Translations under genes and position numbers: made by a program
The notes under the pieces: model-generated
What the model saw: only the letters and a program-made list of their open reading frames with translations
What the model was told of the DNA's origin: nothing
The model's database searches: none
In this document: one piece after another, positions 61,310 to 64,000 of the stretch
Layout: each line of letters begins with the position of its first letter
Position numbering within the stretch: position 1 is the stretch's first letter
From: Oxytricha trifallax
Lineage: Eukaryota > Ciliophora > Spirotrichea > Sporadotrichida > Oxytrichidae
NCBI GenBank assembly: GCA_000711775.1
Contig: ARYC01000128.1
Span: 124,001-188,000 of the forward strand
DNA length: 64,000 nucleotides
Direction of reading: 5' to 3'

Positions 61310-62600
61310 CATTTTCAACTTACTTTATTGCAGTCAGTATGGGGGATTGATTGGAGATTGGCGAGCAACGAGTAGTACTGCTCGACGCGGCTCAGGCTAA
61401 CTCACAACGGTGTAACTTCCAATTCAAAAATCTCTTCGGGAGCAGAGATAATCGAGCATCACTGTTTCCAATCAGGCCATTGGAGTTTCCTCAAATGATG
61501 GTATACGCATTCAGTGTTAGTATTTTTTTATTTTGAAGAAAAGATTATAACTGTTATTCCTGCACAACCCTAAAGGCTACAACCCTTTTCTTTTGTATCT
61601 AATATCTTTCCTCTATGATGTAGTTTAGAGTCCCATTGCGGATTCTCCTTCATTCTAAGGAATTTCAATGTTGAGCAGTGATCTTCCGAATAAAAAAACA
61701 GAGATTTCTTGAGGCATTCAAGATTGTGTGCTGCAATCGTTGGCATCTTCACACCAAATCTGACAGGCTCAGATGCCAAGAAAGTCGAAGTTTATGTATG
61801 TTTAGATAACAGTGTATACAAGACTTTTTATCGCAACTCATCATTGAATGCTTGTGTTTTATACTTGCAGTCTCAGCTTTAATGGAGTTGACATATCATG
61901 CACCTCTAACTCACAATTCAACAAAGACTACTTGAAATACGCAAATACAAATCTTGAAGCGGCAAAAAGAGTCTTAAGTAATTACTATATTTTTTAAAAA
62001 TAGTAAATTGTAATTAATAATTGATTAATAATAAACAAAATGAAAATTGAAAGGCTGTGTGATAAACTGTTCATTCAATAAAAGGTAAGTTTCAAAATAG
62101 ATATCTAATTTTTTATTTTTATAGGGGTCCTACCCAAGTTAAGTGGCAGTAAAGATGCAAACTTCGCAAAGTAACCTAGAGAGGAGACAAAAAGACAAGA
62201 AGATCAACAAGGATGATATCAGTGTCAGTGATGATAATGATGAAACTTATTTTTCAATATATACATTTTTAATTTTTACTATAACTTTTGTTATAATTAT
62301 AAGTCAATATTAATTACAACTCACTTTATTCAAAAAATATCATAAATGCCGGACTTGCTAGTGATTTTGTATGATAGTTAGGCATACTAGGTCACCGGTA
62401 TGTTTTGTCAGCCTTGCAATGTTGATTCATGAAATGGAGTTACAATCAAGGTAGATTACTTCTACGTCATGACTTTCTTCCAATAATACACAGTTGCCTG
62501 CTAGACATCCCCCAGTCCCGCCACGATGAGCAGCCACTGCTTTGGGCTATCAGGTAAGCACCCATATCTTCTTCTTCACTTGGGCTGTGCAGCCTGAGAC
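61310..62600 (+). pseudogene. family copy C: putative YHYH-like protein gene
   Basis: Aligns with copies A and B: a block with NGVTSNSKISSG and SLFPIRPLEFPQ (about 61,400-61,510), then FNGVDISCTSNSQFNKDYL with KYANTNLEAAKRV (61,872-61,970). The latter is interrupted by about 150 bp of AT-rich DNA, and fragments of the CNG/WGP-like C-terminal part follow at 62,370-62,600. Frame changes and stops occur between blocks. The AT-rich gap at about 61,980-62,125 may be an IES or intron. Confidence 0.55.
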
Positions 62601-62639
62601 ATAATTTATGGCATTTAGGAATAAACTTTGAGTCTGATT

Positions 62640-64000
62640 AATAATGTTAAATTTCTTAAATACTAGACTAGTTAGCTATTGATAAAGGCCCTTTATCTAA
62701 TAATTAGTACTTAGTAATCAGAACGAAAAGCAACTAAATATTAAGAATAATGATAATTAACTTAAATTTGAGTTTACTTTTAGCAACTCTTAATATTAAA
62801 AAGAAATACTCTTTTATAAAGGACCTACCTGGTAAGAGAATTGACTGAATGAAGCATGCAAAGCTATCACTAAGTTACAGGAATGATCAGGAAAGGTGTG
62901 AATACAATAAGTCAAAAGGTGATAGTATTTGGTTAATAATAAAATGGTATAGTTGTTCAAATTGTCCTTCATTATTGAGCACTTTGGCTTGATAAAATTA
63001 TAACTAGCAAAATAAGATGTCTCTAATCAAGATCAAAATTGGGCCTTCGAATAAAGACTAAAATTAACCTAATCAAACTTCGTATACAAGAAATAGAAAT
63101 TTGAGTGGTCTAGTAGGACTGAAAATTTGTTTAACGAAATTCACCATTCACTCATAAGTTATTCAAAATTGATAAGAAAACTAAATTAATTTTTAATAAA
63201 ATGATTTGTTGCTATTAAATATAAATTTGAGATAATACTGGAGATATTCTATCTTTCTTAAAAAAGAAATATAACCAAATTAAATAAAATAATTTGAAGA
63301 ATTCTACAGTCAATATGTATTTTGAAATAAATAAAAAGAAAAAAAAATGATAAAAATAAGTAAAAATAACATCAAAAATGTTATGCAACGCAAAATTATG
63401 TGTCCTTCCCTTTACTTTTTTTTTGCTTTCTCTTTTTCTATGTTTCCTTTTCTCTTTTCGCTTCCTATTTTTCTTCCAAAATCTTTTAAGAAGCATTTAA
63501 TATAATATGGTATATTAAAATATATTTATATATTTTTTTTTCAAATAAATTAATTCTTTGAAATAATTTATTATATTATACATTTTACCTAATTAGGTAA
63601 CTTAATTAATTTTTTATATTAATCAAATCTTATATAAATATAAGAATAAATAAGTTAATATATACCAATTTTTTAAAATTTTCTTTTTTTGTACCTTTAT
63701 AAATATTTTCTTACTACATTTTCTTTAATTTAAACCATAAAATCGACATTAACATGCTAAAATTTTAAAATTATCTCACTCAAATTAACCTAAAGCAACA
63801 CTAAAATTGATCTTTTGATCCATGAAATTTAAATTTAAATAACATACAATCCCTTTTTAAGATTATTCTTAATAATTATACCTTTAATAATAGTATAATT
63901 AAATAATAAGCTCGATGAAAATGAAATCTATTGATGTTCCCAATAAAATTATTGACTTCTTCGGTATCATGCAAAGTCCTCTACAACAGATTCTTCAGTA
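62640..64000. other. AT-rich stretch to end of window
   Basis: AT-rich DNA. A minus-strand open frame at 63,215-63,496 is Lys/Arg/Phe-only low complexity and not supported as a gene. Confidence 0.45.

Noticed and set aside
63215..63496. 93-residue minus-strand ORF
   Set aside because: The product is low-complexity Lys/Arg runs followed by Phe/Tyr runs, a by-product of purine- and T-rich DNA.

Overview
The window looks like germline (micronuclear) DNA of a stichotrich/spirotrich ciliate of the Oxytricha-Stylonychia kind. Three things support this. The genes I can recognise read correctly only if TAA and TAG are glutamine and TGA is stop. Two roughly 4 kb transposons end in telomere-like CAAAACCCC(A)AAACCCC inverted repeats and carry the gene trio of the telomere-bearing elements (TBEs): a DDE transposase, a 22 kDa-type ORF and a C2H2 zinc-finger/protein-kinase ORF. 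The rest is short, richer-GC coding-like islands in very AT-rich DNA, as expected where macronuclear-destined segments (MDSs) sit among germline-limited DNA. No rRNA, tRNA, CRISPR or bacterial operon structure was seen.

Layout. 1-8.4 kb: coding-like islands with interrupted reading frames and a 408 bp mariner-type MITE at 3.46-3.86 kb. 9.2-10.9 kb: a non-coding element whose ends are arrays of GGGACGTCC repeats, with an 8 bp target duplication. 11.9-13.4 kb: two divergent coding-like genes. 13.57-17.51 kb: TBE-A, all three genes damaged. 17.7-20.7 kb: coding-like islands, including copy A of a gene family that recurs at 52 and 61 kb. 21.0-23.6 kb: a 2.6 kb element with about 190 bp terminal inverted repeats (TIRs). 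24.4-26.6 kb: coding-like DNA split by a 589 bp foldback element with poly-G/poly-C ends and an 8 bp target duplication. 26.9-35 kb: mostly AT-rich. 35.16-36.77 kb: a GC-rich minus-strand gene in three segments separated by AT-rich spacers, the clearest MDS/IES-like structure here. 37.58-38.39 kb: an almost perfect 811 bp palindrome flanked by TA. 38.8-45.7 kb: scattered coding islands and a GC-rich island at 43.2-43.8 kb that is open on both strands. 46.19-50.35 kb: TBE-B, of a different TBE family and in the opposite orientation, with an intact transposase. 50.9-53.1 kb and 60.8-62.6 kb: EF-hand plus plus-strand gene pairs that are paralogues of one another. 53.97-55.1 kb: a GAT microsatellite and a 118 bp direct repeat. 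59.8-60.6 kb: a secreted Cys-rich protein-like gene.

How the parts relate. The TBE genes form a convergent pair (transposase and 22 kDa ORF) plus a kinase gene that diverges from the 22 kDa ORF. TBE-B could still supply transposase, while TBE-A looks like a dead copy. Most cellular coding islands show in-frame TGA codons or frame changes. They may be decaying germline copies, MDSs interrupted by unrecognised short IESs, or assembly indels, and the sequence alone cannot separate these. With only TGA as a stop, long open frames also arise by chance in such AT-rich DNA, so calls that rest on open frames alone carry low confidence.
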